From MGBC120314 sp051877855 (GTDB lineage Bacteria > Bacillota > Clostridia > Lachnospirales > Lachnospiraceae): a stretch of DNA of 64,000 bases. The notes beneath the pieces were generated by a model. It ran no database searches, was not told the DNA's origin, and was given only the letters and a program-made list of their open reading frames with translations. The stretch is from contig JBJEJH010000052.1 in the NCBI GenBank assembly GCA_051877855.1, forward strand, positions 15,501 through 79,500. The letters are read 5' to 3'. Positions 17,601-26,552 of this stretch are shown piece by piece; positions within the stretch are counted from its first letter, which is position 1, and each line of letters starts with the position of its first letter. The translations under genes were made by a program, and so were the position numbers.

Positions 17601-19412
17601 TTATTCCTGCGTCTCATTTTTCTCCGGCTCATTTACAAGAATGTCAATGGACAATTCCTTAAGCTGCTTTTCCTCTACCACATTCGGTGCTTCCGTCAAC
17701 AGGCAGGATGCATCCTTTACCTTCGGGAATGCGATAACATCACGAATACTATCACATTTTGCCATAAGCATAACCAGACGATCCAGACCATACGCAAGTC
17801 CTGCGTGAGGTGGTACACCATACTTAAATGCATCCAGAAGGAACCCGAACTTCTCCTTCGTTGCTTCCTCGGTAAGACCCAAAGCCTTAAACATTCTCTC
17901 CTGTACATCCGCCTGATGGATTCTCACACTACCACCACCGATTTCCGTACCATTTAATACAATATCATAAGCCTTGGCACGTACTGCACCCGGATTGGTC
18001 TCTAACAGTTCAAGATCTTCATCCATCGGCATGGTAAACGGATGATGCATTGCAACAAAACGTTCTTCCTCATCCGACCACTCGAACTGAGGGAACTCTG
18101 TTACCCACAAGAAACGATATTCATTTTTATCAAGAAGGCCCTTCTGTCCTGCAAGTTCAAGACGAAGTGCGCCAAGCACATTCCATACAATCTTATTGCG
18201 GTCTGCGGCAAAAAGGAGAAGATCTCCCGGTTTACCATCCAGCGCCTTAACGATAGCATCTAACTCTTCCTCCGTCATAAACTTGGCAAAGGAGGACTTA
18301 TAGGAACCGTCTTCTGCGATTGCAAGGTACGCAAGACCCTTTGCACCGTAACCCTTTGCAAAATCTACTAAAGCATCAATCTTCTTACGTGGCATATCAC
18401 CCATTCCATCGGCGTTGATACCACGAACCGAACCACCATTTTCGATTGCTCCGGTAAATACACTGAATCCACAATCCTTAACAATCTGTGTAATATCCTT
18501 TAATTCCATTCCAAAACGAAGATCCGGCTTGTCTGAACCAAAACGGTCCATAGCTTCCTGCCATGTCATTCTCTGAATCGGAAGCGGTACTTCCACGCCG
18601 AGAACTTCCTTGAACAGGTGTGCCAGAAGTCTTTCATTTACATCAATAACATCATCCACATCAACGAAAGATAACTCCATATCGATCTGCGTAAATTCCG
18701 GCTGACGATCTGCCCTGAGATCCTCATCACGGAAACATCTTGCAATCTGCATATAGCGGTCATATCCGGAGCACATCAGCATCTGCTTAAAGAGCTGTGG
18801 TGACTGTGGTAGTGCATAGAACTTACCCGGGTGTACACGGCTTGGCACAAGATAATCGCGGGCACCCTCCGGTGTACTCTTTGTCAGCATCGGTGTCTCG
18901 ATTTCAAGAAAACCTTCCGCCGCAAGAAATGCTCTTGTCAGCGTAGCTACCTTACTTCTCATAATAATATTAGACTGAAGATCCGGTCTTCGAAGATCCA
19001 GGCAACGATACTTGAGACGAAGTTCTTCCTTGGTATTAATATTCTCCTCAATCGGAAACGGAGGTGTCTGGGACTCTGAGAGCACACGAATGCTCTTTGC
19101 AATCACTTCGATTTCACCCGTAACAAGGGTTTCATTCACTGCACCGCTTCTTTCTTCCACCTTACCGGTAACGGCAACAACGAATTCTCTGCCAAGCTTT
19201 GCAGCCTTCTCAAATCCTTCACTGCCAATCTTATCTTCCTCAAAAATAATCTGTAAAATTCCGGAACGGTCTCTAAGATCTAAGAAGATAATTCCTCCCT
19301 TGTTACGATTCTTGGCAACCCATCCCATCACGGTTACTTCTCTGCCAATATCTGCCTTAGAAAGTTCTGCACACCGGCATGTTCTCTTTAAGCCCTTCAT
19401 TGACTCTGCCAT
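17601..19412 (-). CDS. aspS: Aspartate--tRNA ligase
   Basis: 603 residues, bacterial type. The N-terminal OB anticodon-binding domain (about 15-110, GREVTVMGWVAKNRNKGG) is followed by the class II core with motif 2 (YMQIARCFRDEDLRADRQPEF), the inserted GAD domain (about 310-430) and motif 3 (GVPPHAGLAYGLDRLVML). It charges tRNA-Asp. It follows the HD-GYP gene by 13 bases and is probably cotranscribed with it from the promoter at 20.1 kb. In many Clostridia aspS follows hisS near hemZ; hisS is absent here. Confidence 0.98.
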   Translation of the reverse strand: MAESMKGLKRTCRCAELSKADIGREVTVMGWVAKNRNKGGIIFLDLRDRSGILQIIFEEDKIGSEGFEKAAKLGREFVVAVTGKVEERSGAVNETLVTGEIEVIAKSIRVLSESQTPPFPIEENINTKEELRLKYRCLDLRRPDLQSNIIMRSKVATLTRAFLAAEGFLEIETPMLTKSTPEGARDYLVPSRVHPGKFYALPQSPQLFKQMLMCSGYDRYMQIARCFRDEDLRADRQPEFTQIDMELSFVDVDDVIDVNERLLAHLFKEVLGVEVPLPIQRMTWQEAMDRFGSDKPDLRFGMELKDITQIVKDCGFSVFTGAIENGGSVRGINADGMGDMPRKKIDALVDFAKGYGAKGLAYLAIAEDGSYKSSFAKFMTEEELDAIVKALDGKPGDLLLFAADRNKIVWNVLGALRLELAGQKGLLDKNEYRFLWVTEFPQFEWSDEEERFVAMHHPFTMPMDEDLELLETNPGAVRAKAYDIVLNGTEIGGGSVRIHQADVQERMFKALGLTEEATKEKFGFLLDAFKYGVPPHAGLAYGLDRLVMLMAKCDSIRDVIAFPKVKDASCLLTEAPNVVEEKQLKELSIDILVNEPEKNETQE

Positions 19413-19425
19413 TTTTCATTTCCTC

Positions 19426-20037
19426 CTACATGTCACAATTAATTAAATTCTCTATTCCATCAAAAATCAAACTGCTGTTCTGAATGGTTTCAAGAGTTGA
19501 ATCCTCATGAATCACCCGTTGAAAAGCAATAAAGACTTCCATGTCATAATTCTTCACTTCATCGATCATGATTTCCACGGCACTTTCGATGGAGAACGCC
19601 TTACGATATGGTCGGTCCGAGATCAATGCAGCAAATGCATCTGCTACCTTCAATACTCGGGCTCCCAAAGGAATATCCTCCCCTTTAAGATTATCCGGAT
19701 ATCCGGAACCATCGTAACACTCATGATGATGCAGCACGATATTCAATACATTTGTAGAAAAACCATAATGCTTTAAAATATCGAAACTCAGTTTGGAATG
19801 CATACGCATGTATTTCATTTCTTCCACCGCCATGGAGCCTTCATGACGTCCGTAAAGGTATCTCGTCAGCTCCAGCTTGCCGATATCATGAACAAATCCT
19901 GCCAATGCCATATCATAGGCAGCCTTTTCATCAATATTCATTTCCATGGCAATCAGATAAGTCAGGTTACTTACCACAATCCCGTGATTCAATCCACTTT
20001 TCAAATCGCTTAAAATCGTGCTATCCAAATACCTCAT
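19426..20037 (-). CDS. HD-GYP domain protein, putative cyclic-di-GMP phosphodiesterase
   Basis: 203 residues, essentially a lone HD-GYP domain without a receiver or sensor. The metal-binding series is visible: HDIGK, a later HHHE, and the GYP loop as YDGSGYPDNLKGE, then RVLKVADAFAALISDRPYRKA. HD-GYP proteins hydrolyse c-di-GMP or, in some cases, cGAMP-type dinucleotides. It may be constitutive or partner with another protein. It is the first gene of the transcript with aspS, an odd pairing. The start follows GAGGATGGGA. Confidence 0.85.
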   Translation of the reverse strand: MRYLDSTILSDLKSGLNHGIVVSNLTYLIAMEMNIDEKAAYDMALAGFVHDIGKLELTRYLYGRHEGSMAVEEMKYMRMHSKLSFDILKHYGFSTNVLNIVLHHHECYDGSGYPDNLKGEDIPLGARVLKVADAFAALISDRPYRKAFSIESAVEIMIDEVKNYDMEVFIAFQRVIHEDSTLETIQNSSLIFDGIENLINCDM

Positions 20038-20081
20038 ATCGACATCCCATCCTCAAAATAATAAAACAAACACCAAAGACT

Positions 20082-20110
20082 ATTATATTTTTGTCCCGGG
20101 CTAATGTCAA
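20082..20110 (-). promoter_or_regulatory. Consensus sigma-A promoter of the HD-GYP/aspS transcript
   Basis: TTGACA (20105-20110) and TATAAT (20082-20087), both perfect, with a 17-base spacer on the minus strand. Confidence 0.85.
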
Positions 20111-20142
20111 TAAGCAGAGCAAACTACTTTCCACCGGACAGA

Positions 20143-21108
20143 CTACTTCCCATACATTTGCATAAAATGATACATGGCACCAATCAGGTTCGAGTCGTTT
20201 AAAAATTTACATGGTTTTATGGTTATTCCCCTGAACACGATGGTTAATTTCTTCAACTGATCCACGTAACGCTGAATTCCCTGAATAAATCGCGGTTCTG
20301 CGCTGATGCCGCCGCCAATCAGAATCACCTGAGGGTCAAAGGCAGCCTGCATATTACAACACTCCTTGGCAATATTAAAATACAGATCCTCAAGGATGTT
20401 CATAACACTTTCATCCCCCTCATCCACCCATCGGTAAATCATCTCACCATTCACCTTGGAATAAGGAATTCCCTTAAGATGTGCCACCTGATTACACAAT
20501 GCTGCCACGGCAATCCTGGAACTTGCAATAAAGGGAACATGATCAATGTATTCTTCAATCGGAATATCACGCCCTTCCGCCTGCATAATGTTAGGTATAT
20601 CCCGCCGTTTCATATCGCTTAAGAAAAATGAAAATTCTCCTGCGGACAAATGCTTTCCACGATGAATCCGACGATTCTTAACTACGGCACCTCCCACTCC
20701 GGTACCAAAAACAAATAAAATGGCATCCTCACAGTCACTGGCATTGCCCTTCCACACTTCAGCAAGTGCTGCACATTTCGCATCATTTTCTAAGGACACC
20801 GGAAGATGATCACATCGCTTAGAAATTCTTTCCCCCAGATGAACCTGATCCAGATAAACCAGGTTGCCACCTCCGTAGACGATACCATTATCCACATCAA
20901 TCTGACCCGGAAGCGACATTGCAATACCCTGAATGTGATCCGTTTTCTTATATTTATCATAGATTCTGCCGATCAGTTCTACGAATTCTCCCGAATCGGT
21001 CCCCGGCTTACAGGGTGTAGGAAGCTTGCCTTTCTCACCCATGGTTCCCTCTTTGTCCATCAAAGTGTACTTTATATAGGTTCCACCCACATCAATCACA
21101 AGATACAT
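20143..21108 (-). CDS. ROK family sugar kinase
   Basis: 321 residues. The ATP-binding DVGGTYIKYTL opens the protein. The catalytic region ENDAKCAALAEVW and the second phosphate loop FGTGVGGAVV follow. The usual CxCGxxGCxE zinc motif of glucokinases and ROK repressors is absent, and no HTH precedes the kinase. It lies 11 bases after a GH1 phospho-beta-glucosidase gene, so a beta-glucoside kinase (BglK-like) that makes phosphorylated disaccharides for the GH1 enzyme is a reasonable inference. Glucokinase is the alternative. Confidence 0.85.
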   Translation of the reverse strand: MYLVIDVGGTYIKYTLMDKEGTMGEKGKLPTPCKPGTDSGEFVELIGRIYDKYKKTDHIQGIAMSLPGQIDVDNGIVYGGGNLVYLDQVHLGERISKRCDHLPVSLENDAKCAALAEVWKGNASDCEDAILFVFGTGVGGAVVKNRRIHRGKHLSAGEFSFFLSDMKRRDIPNIMQAEGRDIPIEEYIDHVPFIASSRIAVAALCNQVAHLKGIPYSKVNGEMIYRWVDEGDESVMNILEDLYFNIAKECCNMQAAFDPQVILIGGGISAEPRFIQGIQRYVDQLKKLTIVFRGITIKPCKFLNDSNLIGAMYHFMQMYGK

Positions 21109-21119
21109 AAGCTTCTCCT

Positions 21120-22544
21120 TTAGATTTCTTCACCATTGGTGGCAATGACACGCTGATACCATTCAAAAGACTTCTTTCTGCTGCGGGCCAAAGTTCCCTC
21201 ACCTGCATTATTCTTATCCACATAGATAAATCCATATCGCTTATCCAACTCGCCGGAAGACGCACTCACAATATCAATCGGTGCCCACATGGTATAGCCA
21301 AGAAGATCCACACCCTCGTACTCAACAGCATCCTTCATCGCCTTAATGTGTGCTCCCAGATAATCAATACGATACTGATCGTCCACGGTTCCATCCTCTT
21401 CCATCTTATCGTAAGCTCCGTAACCATTCTCAACAATAAACATCGGCTTCTGATAACGGTCATAGAACCAGCTTAATACATAGCGAAGTCCAAGCGGGTC
21501 AATACCCCAGCCCCAATCACTATACTGTAAATGTGGATTACGAGGAAGCTTCCCCGTCTCGCCATCCCACACATATTCCTTGTCCATGGAATTCCCGTTA
21601 ATGACCATGGACATATAATAAGAAAATCCGATATAATCCACACAGCCTTCCTTCAAAGCTTCAAGATCTTCCTTAGTCACGTCAATCTTTAAATGATGGC
21701 GCTCCCATAATTTTAAAATGTGTGCCGGATAATTTCCACGTACATGCACATCCGCATACCAGTAACGACAATGTTCTGCTGCCATCGCCGCCATCATGTC
21801 CTCCGGCTTACAGGAATATGGATAAACCGGTGTCATCGCAATCATACAGCCAACCATCATCGAAGGATCAATCTCATGGGCAATCTTAACCGCCTTTGCA
21901 CTGGCAACCAACTCGTAATGTGCTGCCTGAAACATTAATTCCTCCTGATTTTCCCCCTCTTTTACAAGAATACCACTATCCTGTAAAAGATGATGTTTTG
22001 AGGAATACTCACTCTGATTATTAATCTCATTAAAAGTCATCCAATACTTTACCTTGTCGTGATACCGTTCAAAACAGGTCTTTGCAAAACGTACAAATAA
22101 TTCAATACATTCACGATTCCGGAAACCACCGTAACGCAAAGTCATCTGATATGGCATTTCAAAATGAGATAACGTAACCACCGGTTCAATATTATATTTC
22201 TTACACTCATCGAAGAGTTCATCATAGAAACGGAGTCCCTCTTCATTTGGCGTAGGATCATCTCCATTAGGAAAAATGCGTGTCCATGCAATCGAAGTGC
22301 GGAAACACTTAAATCCCATCTCTGCAAATAAAGCGATATCCTCTTTATAGCGATGATAAAAATCGATTGCTTCGTGATTCGGATAATACTCTCCTTCAAC
22401 AATTCCATCCGTAATTCTACGGGCAATACCATTGCCACCGGCAGTCTCTATATCCGCCGCACAGATTCCCTTGCCCCCTACATTATAAGCTCCCTCTGCC
22501 TGGTGTGCCGCAATCGCTCCACCCCACAAAAAGTCTTTACGCAT
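21120..22544 (-). CDS. Glycoside hydrolase family 1, probable 6-phospho-beta-glucosidase
   Basis: 474 residues. The family signature FLWGGAIAAHQAEGAYN is at the N-terminus. The acid/base glutamate is in MTFNEINNQ and the nucleophile in FIVENGYGAYD. The C-terminal stretch YVDKNNAGEGTLARSRKKSF matches the phosphate-binding S-x-K/Y region of BglA-type enzymes and not of plain beta-glucosidases. It should split phospho-cellobiose-like substrates to glucose and glucose 6-phosphate. No PTS genes are nearby; the adjacent ROK kinase could supply the phosphate. Start ATG has GGGAGG upstream. Confidence 0.93.
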   Translation of the reverse strand: MRKDFLWGGAIAAHQAEGAYNVGGKGICAADIETAGGNGIARRITDGIVEGEYYPNHEAIDFYHRYKEDIALFAEMGFKCFRTSIAWTRIFPNGDDPTPNEEGLRFYDELFDECKKYNIEPVVTLSHFEMPYQMTLRYGGFRNRECIELFVRFAKTCFERYHDKVKYWMTFNEINNQSEYSSKHHLLQDSGILVKEGENQEELMFQAAHYELVASAKAVKIAHEIDPSMMVGCMIAMTPVYPYSCKPEDMMAAMAAEHCRYWYADVHVRGNYPAHILKLWERHHLKIDVTKEDLEALKEGCVDYIGFSYYMSMVINGNSMDKEYVWDGETGKLPRNPHLQYSDWGWGIDPLGLRYVLSWFYDRYQKPMFIVENGYGAYDKMEEDGTVDDQYRIDYLGAHIKAMKDAVEYEGVDLLGYTMWAPIDIVSASSGELDKRYGFIYVDKNNAGEGTLARSRKKSFEWYQRVIATNGEEI

Positions 22545-22573
22545 AATAAGCCTCCCTGTATTAAAAATGAATC

Positions 22574-23743
22574 TTATATATCCTTTAAACGGTCTGCAAT
22601 GATATATTCCTTTACCTTGTTGAACTTACTTTGTTTGTAAGCACCCTCATGAACTTTCTGCGAATAAGGAAGTACGATGGCTAAATCCATATGTGCTCCT
22701 TCATCATAACCATCCGGCTCGGTGCTGTAGAAATAATCATTCCACATCTGTTCATCTGCGTTCTTAAAACGATCCGGCTCAAGATAAATCATTTTCTTGC
22801 GCTCCTCATATATAAAAGCATGGGCAGCAAGCGGTGAGAGAAGTTCAAATTCTTCTGCACTTACATCTTCAAAAATTGCCGGCAGTTCATCCGCCACAAC
22901 ACATTCCACGCCGCGCACAATCTTCGTTCCGAGAGCCTCGAATTTCATTTCCTTCTCCGTAAAATGTAACTTCAAGAGCACACCAATGTCTGTGTATGGA
23001 TGGGCTCTCTGATAATCCGTATCAAAGATAAAGTTCCCCAAAGAATAAAAGATTGCTTTACCATCCGGAAATGTCTCGTAGTTCTCCGGTACATGCGGAT
23101 GATGTGCCACCACCACATCCGCACCAAGTTCAAGGTATTTAATATAGCGATCTCTTGTATATGGATTCGGAAGGTCTGCAAATTCCTCACCACCATGGGC
23201 AACCACAATGCACCAACGACATTTCGACTTAACTTCATCAATGCGCCTCTTAATCAGGTCCAGGTCATCCCAGCGAAATACGCCGGGTTCTGTCGCCGTT
23301 GCCGGAATACATTCCGCCATGTAAGCTACACCAAAAAGTCCAATGCCGCCTGCCTCCTCAAGATAGACCGGTTCTGAAGCTTCCACCTCATTCACACCGG
23401 CACCAATCGTCCTGCTTCCAACCGATGCAGCAATTTCTCTTGTCTTTATAAGTCCTTCCATCCCCACATCCATAATGTGGTTATTGGAAATGTTCCAGAT
23501 ATCCGCTTGAACCGACTGTAATACGCAGGTGGCATTGGGATTCATACAGTGAAAAAAGATACCCCTGCTGCCATCGTCCTTTCCATCAAACATCGCACCT
23601 TCCACATTTGCCACCACATGGTCTGCACCGCGAAGGAATGAAAGAACGGAATCATCTAAAAGTTTCTCATCTTCCCATCGATGATCCATGTATCGATCAA
23701 AACCAATATCTCCTGTAAATGCAATTGAACACGATTTACCCAT
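22574..23743 (-). CDS. CapA family protein (PGA_cap metallophosphatase-like)
   Basis: 389 residues. The calcineurin-like CapA fold is seen in FTGDIGFDRYM, NNHIMDVGMEGL, VVAHGGEEF, and HPHVPENYETF with IFYSLGNFIFD. CapA/PgsA proteins take part in poly-gamma-glutamate capsule synthesis, but many CapA-like proteins lack the capsule genes and the membrane anchor, as here. No signal peptide is present, so a cytosolic metallo-phosphoesterase role is possible. It is placed between pepD and the GH1 gene in a likely operon. Confidence 0.85.
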   Translation of the reverse strand: MGKSCSIAFTGDIGFDRYMDHRWEDEKLLDDSVLSFLRGADHVVANVEGAMFDGKDDGSRGIFFHCMNPNATCVLQSVQADIWNISNNHIMDVGMEGLIKTREIAASVGSRTIGAGVNEVEASEPVYLEEAGGIGLFGVAYMAECIPATATEPGVFRWDDLDLIKRRIDEVKSKCRWCIVVAHGGEEFADLPNPYTRDRYIKYLELGADVVVAHHPHVPENYETFPDGKAIFYSLGNFIFDTDYQRAHPYTDIGVLLKLHFTEKEMKFEALGTKIVRGVECVVADELPAIFEDVSAEEFELLSPLAAHAFIYEERKKMIYLEPDRFKNADEQMWNDYFYSTEPDGYDEGAHMDLAIVLPYSQKVHEGAYKQSKFNKVKEYIIADRLKDI

Positions 23744-23782
23744 ATGAATTCCTCCTAAAGAATACGTCTATATTGCAATATT

Positions 23783-25231
23783 TTATTCTGCCAACTTCTT
23801 CAAAGCAGCAACCAGAAGTTCCCAGGTTCTTTGCGTGGAGGCTATGTGTAAGCGTTCCCTAGGCGTATGAATATCCGTAAGGTCCGGTCCAAAGGATATA
23901 CAATCAAGATCCGGCATCTTACCCGATAGAATTCCACACTCAAGTCCGGCGTGAAGTGCCTCGATTGCCGGTTCTTCACCATACAACTCGCGAAATGCCT
24001 CACTCATCTTATCGCGAAGTGGCGAATTCGGACGATATTCCCATGCGGAATAGTTACTGTTAACCGTAACATTTCCTCCCAGGCACTCGCAGATTAATGT
24101 AACCTTTTCAAGTAATTCTCGTTTCTGGGAATTCACGCTGGAACGAAGCATCATGGAACAGACAACATCCTTATCCTCCATATACACTCTTCCAAGATTC
24201 AGCGAAGTCTGCACAAGGCCCGGTACATCCGCACTCATATTCTGAACTCCATTGGGAACACAGAACAGGAATCCGATACTTCTCTTGGTGCTATCCGCAT
24301 CCATTGGGATCATCTGATTCTTCACTTTACGCATACCAATCCTGATCCCACCATCCGAGGTTTGATATTCCTTACGAATCTCAACTTCAAGCTGTGCCAA
24401 TAGTTCATTCATTTTATCCGCATCATTGGTAGCAACAATCGCCTGGGCACTTCTTGGTATGGCATTATCTTTCGCTCCCCCGGTGATGCTTACAATACGA
24501 AATGTAACATCATTACTTAATTCATGTAAAATTCGTCCAAGCTGTACATTGGCATTGGCACGGCACATATGGATTTCCTCACCTGAATGACCTCCGATCA
24601 GTCCCTCTATATATACCTCCACATGCTCACCCTGAAAGCTTTCCCGGTGAATCGGAATTCGACAGAGAATTCTTGCAGAACCGGCACAACTAACGGTTAG
24701 TACCTTTTCCTTTTCAGAATCAATATTAAGCATATAGCTTGCTTTCAAATCCTTAACATCTAATTCTCCGGCACCAATTAATCCAATCTCCTCATCTACG
24801 GTAAAGAGACATTCCAAAGGACCATGAACCATCGAATCATCCTCCAAAACAGCCAGTGCCATAGCAACCGCAATTCCATCGTCACCACCCAGGGTTGTAC
24901 CACGAGCGCCAATTCGATCTCCCTCGACAAAGAGATCCAGTCCTTCATTACTCATATCCTTGGCACAGTCGTCATCCTTCTCACAAACCATGTCCATATG
25001 TCCCTGAATCATTACCGTAGGAGCATTTTCACATCCTACAGAGGCCTTTTTCCATATGATTACATTATTCGAATCATCCTGTCGATACTTTAAGCCTTTG
25101 TTTTTTGCAAAAGCAACCAGATAATCACTGATTGCTCTGGTCTCTCCGGAACCATGTGGAATACTGCAGATTTCCTCAAAATACTTAAATACATTTTCCG
25201 GTTTCAATCCTTTTAATACATTCATCTCCAT
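23783..25231 (-). CDS. pepD: Aminoacyl-histidine dipeptidase (PepD, peptidase M20C)
   Basis: About 482 residues from the ATG at 25231, nine bases after GGAGGG; a TTG at 25240 abuts the same site and is too close. Metal ligands are in VMIQGHMDMVCEK, LGGDDGIAVAMAL (bridging Asp) and FTVDEEIGLIGAGE (general-base Glu). The lid domain lies at about 180-390. The enzyme is a cytosolic zinc dipeptidase with broad specificity, including Xaa-His. It is 80 bases downstream of a DUF819 membrane protein, which suggests joint handling of a small peptide or amino acid. Confidence 0.94.
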   Translation of the reverse strand: MEMNVLKGLKPENVFKYFEEICSIPHGSGETRAISDYLVAFAKNKGLKYRQDDSNNVIIWKKASVGCENAPTVMIQGHMDMVCEKDDDCAKDMSNEGLDLFVEGDRIGARGTTLGGDDGIAVAMALAVLEDDSMVHGPLECLFTVDEEIGLIGAGELDVKDLKASYMLNIDSEKEKVLTVSCAGSARILCRIPIHRESFQGEHVEVYIEGLIGGHSGEEIHMCRANANVQLGRILHELSNDVTFRIVSITGGAKDNAIPRSAQAIVATNDADKMNELLAQLEVEIRKEYQTSDGGIRIGMRKVKNQMIPMDADSTKRSIGFLFCVPNGVQNMSADVPGLVQTSLNLGRVYMEDKDVVCSMMLRSSVNSQKRELLEKVTLICECLGGNVTVNSNYSAWEYRPNSPLRDKMSEAFRELYGEEPAIEALHAGLECGILSGKMPDLDCISFGPDLTDIHTPRERLHIASTQRTWELLVAALKKLAE

Positions 25232-25311
25232 CTTATACAACCCTCCTTAATAAGGCAAAAGCCCATGCAGACCGTATCAAACCGCCTGCACAGGCATTAT
25301 ATTTCATACTG

Positions 25312-26490
25312 CTATAAAAGGGCGAGTGCCTGCATGATATGAGCACAAAGAATGGCAACCGGAGTACCGATGACATAGCCAACAAGTGCCATTAAGATGC
25401 CGACAGGTACAAGTGCACCCGAGTAGGAACCCGCAAGTACAGGAGCTGAAGCCGTACCACCGATATTTGCAAGGGATGCAACACCGGCAGTAAACATATC
25501 AAGCTTTATGATCTTACAAATAATAAGCATCAATACGGTATGGATCGCTAATACGATAAAGCCTGTAATAATCCATGCCGGAGCATCGGCAAGTTCCAAA
25601 AGGCTTGCACGGGAAGCCAAAAGAGCGATTACGGTGTAAAGTAAGAGGTTCGATACTTCTGCAGAACCTGCAACCTTACCCAGCGGTGTCACCGCTGCAA
25701 TCAGTGAAATCGCAGTTACAAGCAATACAATCCAGGTCGCCTTGTCCGAAAATCCCGTAATACTGTAAAGCTTGGAACCAAGATTCGTAGCGACAGCACT
25801 GACAAGAAGGGATGTACCGATAAGAAGGATTAATCCCTGGAAGGTAATTGGCTTTACGTTCTGCTTTGACTCTTCTTCAAGACGAGCAGATACAGAATCA
25901 AGGGCTGTTGTATCTGCCTTAGTCCACTTGTTGAACTTCGGCGCCAGCTGAATTGCCCAAAGAAGGAACATTACCCATAAAGAGTAATCAATGGAATCGA
26001 TAACAAGTGCATATCCCATATCTGCTTCACTGATATTCAATGCTGTCTGAACCGCAACCATGTTACCGCTGCCACCAATCCAGGAGCCACAGAGAGCGCC
26101 AAGTCCCATCCATGCATCGTTACCGATCACACCTTTCATAATAAGGAATGCGCCAATAAATCCAATCACAATTGTTAAAGTTGCAGACAACACCCCAATA
26201 AGCATCTTTGGTCCAAGCTTAATTACCTTTCTGATATCACAACGAAGTAACATCGCAAATATCATTGCATATGTAAGATTATTTTTTAATGCACTGTAAG
26301 CGGGCTTTGTCTCAGCCATATCCCAGACATTAAGGGTACATAAAAGCATTGCTAATAAATAGCAAAGAACTACTGCAGGAATGAACTTAAAGAACTTCGC
26401 TGCCACACCTTTGGATGTTTTCTCCAAAGTAACCAGTACCGCCGCCATAAATACAAGGACAGCGATGTAAGTAAAACCGTTTGTGATCAT
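25312..26490 (-). CDS. DUF819 family integral membrane protein
   Basis: 392 residues from the ATG at 26490 with GGAGGA six bases upstream; the upstream in-frame start lies before that site. About ten or more hydrophobic helices are evident. The family signature WIGGSGNMVAVQTAL (discontinuous helix type) and SLANIGGTASAPVLAG occur in the two halves, suggesting an inverted-repeat secondary carrier like YjcL. Substrate unestablished. Location before pepD makes a peptide or amino-acid cargo plausible, by inference only. Confidence 0.85.
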   Translation of the reverse strand: MITNGFTYIAVLVFMAAVLVTLEKTSKGVAAKFFKFIPAVVLCYLLAMLLCTLNVWDMAETKPAYSALKNNLTYAMIFAMLLRCDIRKVIKLGPKMLIGVLSATLTIVIGFIGAFLIMKGVIGNDAWMGLGALCGSWIGGSGNMVAVQTALNISEADMGYALVIDSIDYSLWVMFLLWAIQLAPKFNKWTKADTTALDSVSARLEEESKQNVKPITFQGLILLIGTSLLVSAVATNLGSKLYSITGFSDKATWIVLLVTAISLIAAVTPLGKVAGSAEVSNLLLYTVIALLASRASLLELADAPAWIITGFIVLAIHTVLMLIICKIIKLDMFTAGVASLANIGGTASAPVLAGSYSGALVPVGILMALVGYVIGTPVAILCAHIMQALALL

Positions 26491-26552
26491 ATAGGTTCCT
26501 CCAATCATTTGTATTAAATTCTATACATTATTTTAACCTTAAAGCACCCTTT

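Noticed and set aside
17217..17957. 246-codon plus-strand ORF
   Set aside because: It overlaps the chemoreceptor start, the terminator and the aspS end in antisense; low-complexity composition and no ribosome site.
25241..25311. Terminator between DUF819 and pepD
   Set aside because: A GC stem (GCCTGTGCAG and partial complement) exists but is interrupted and has only four T; readthrough into pepD is more likely.
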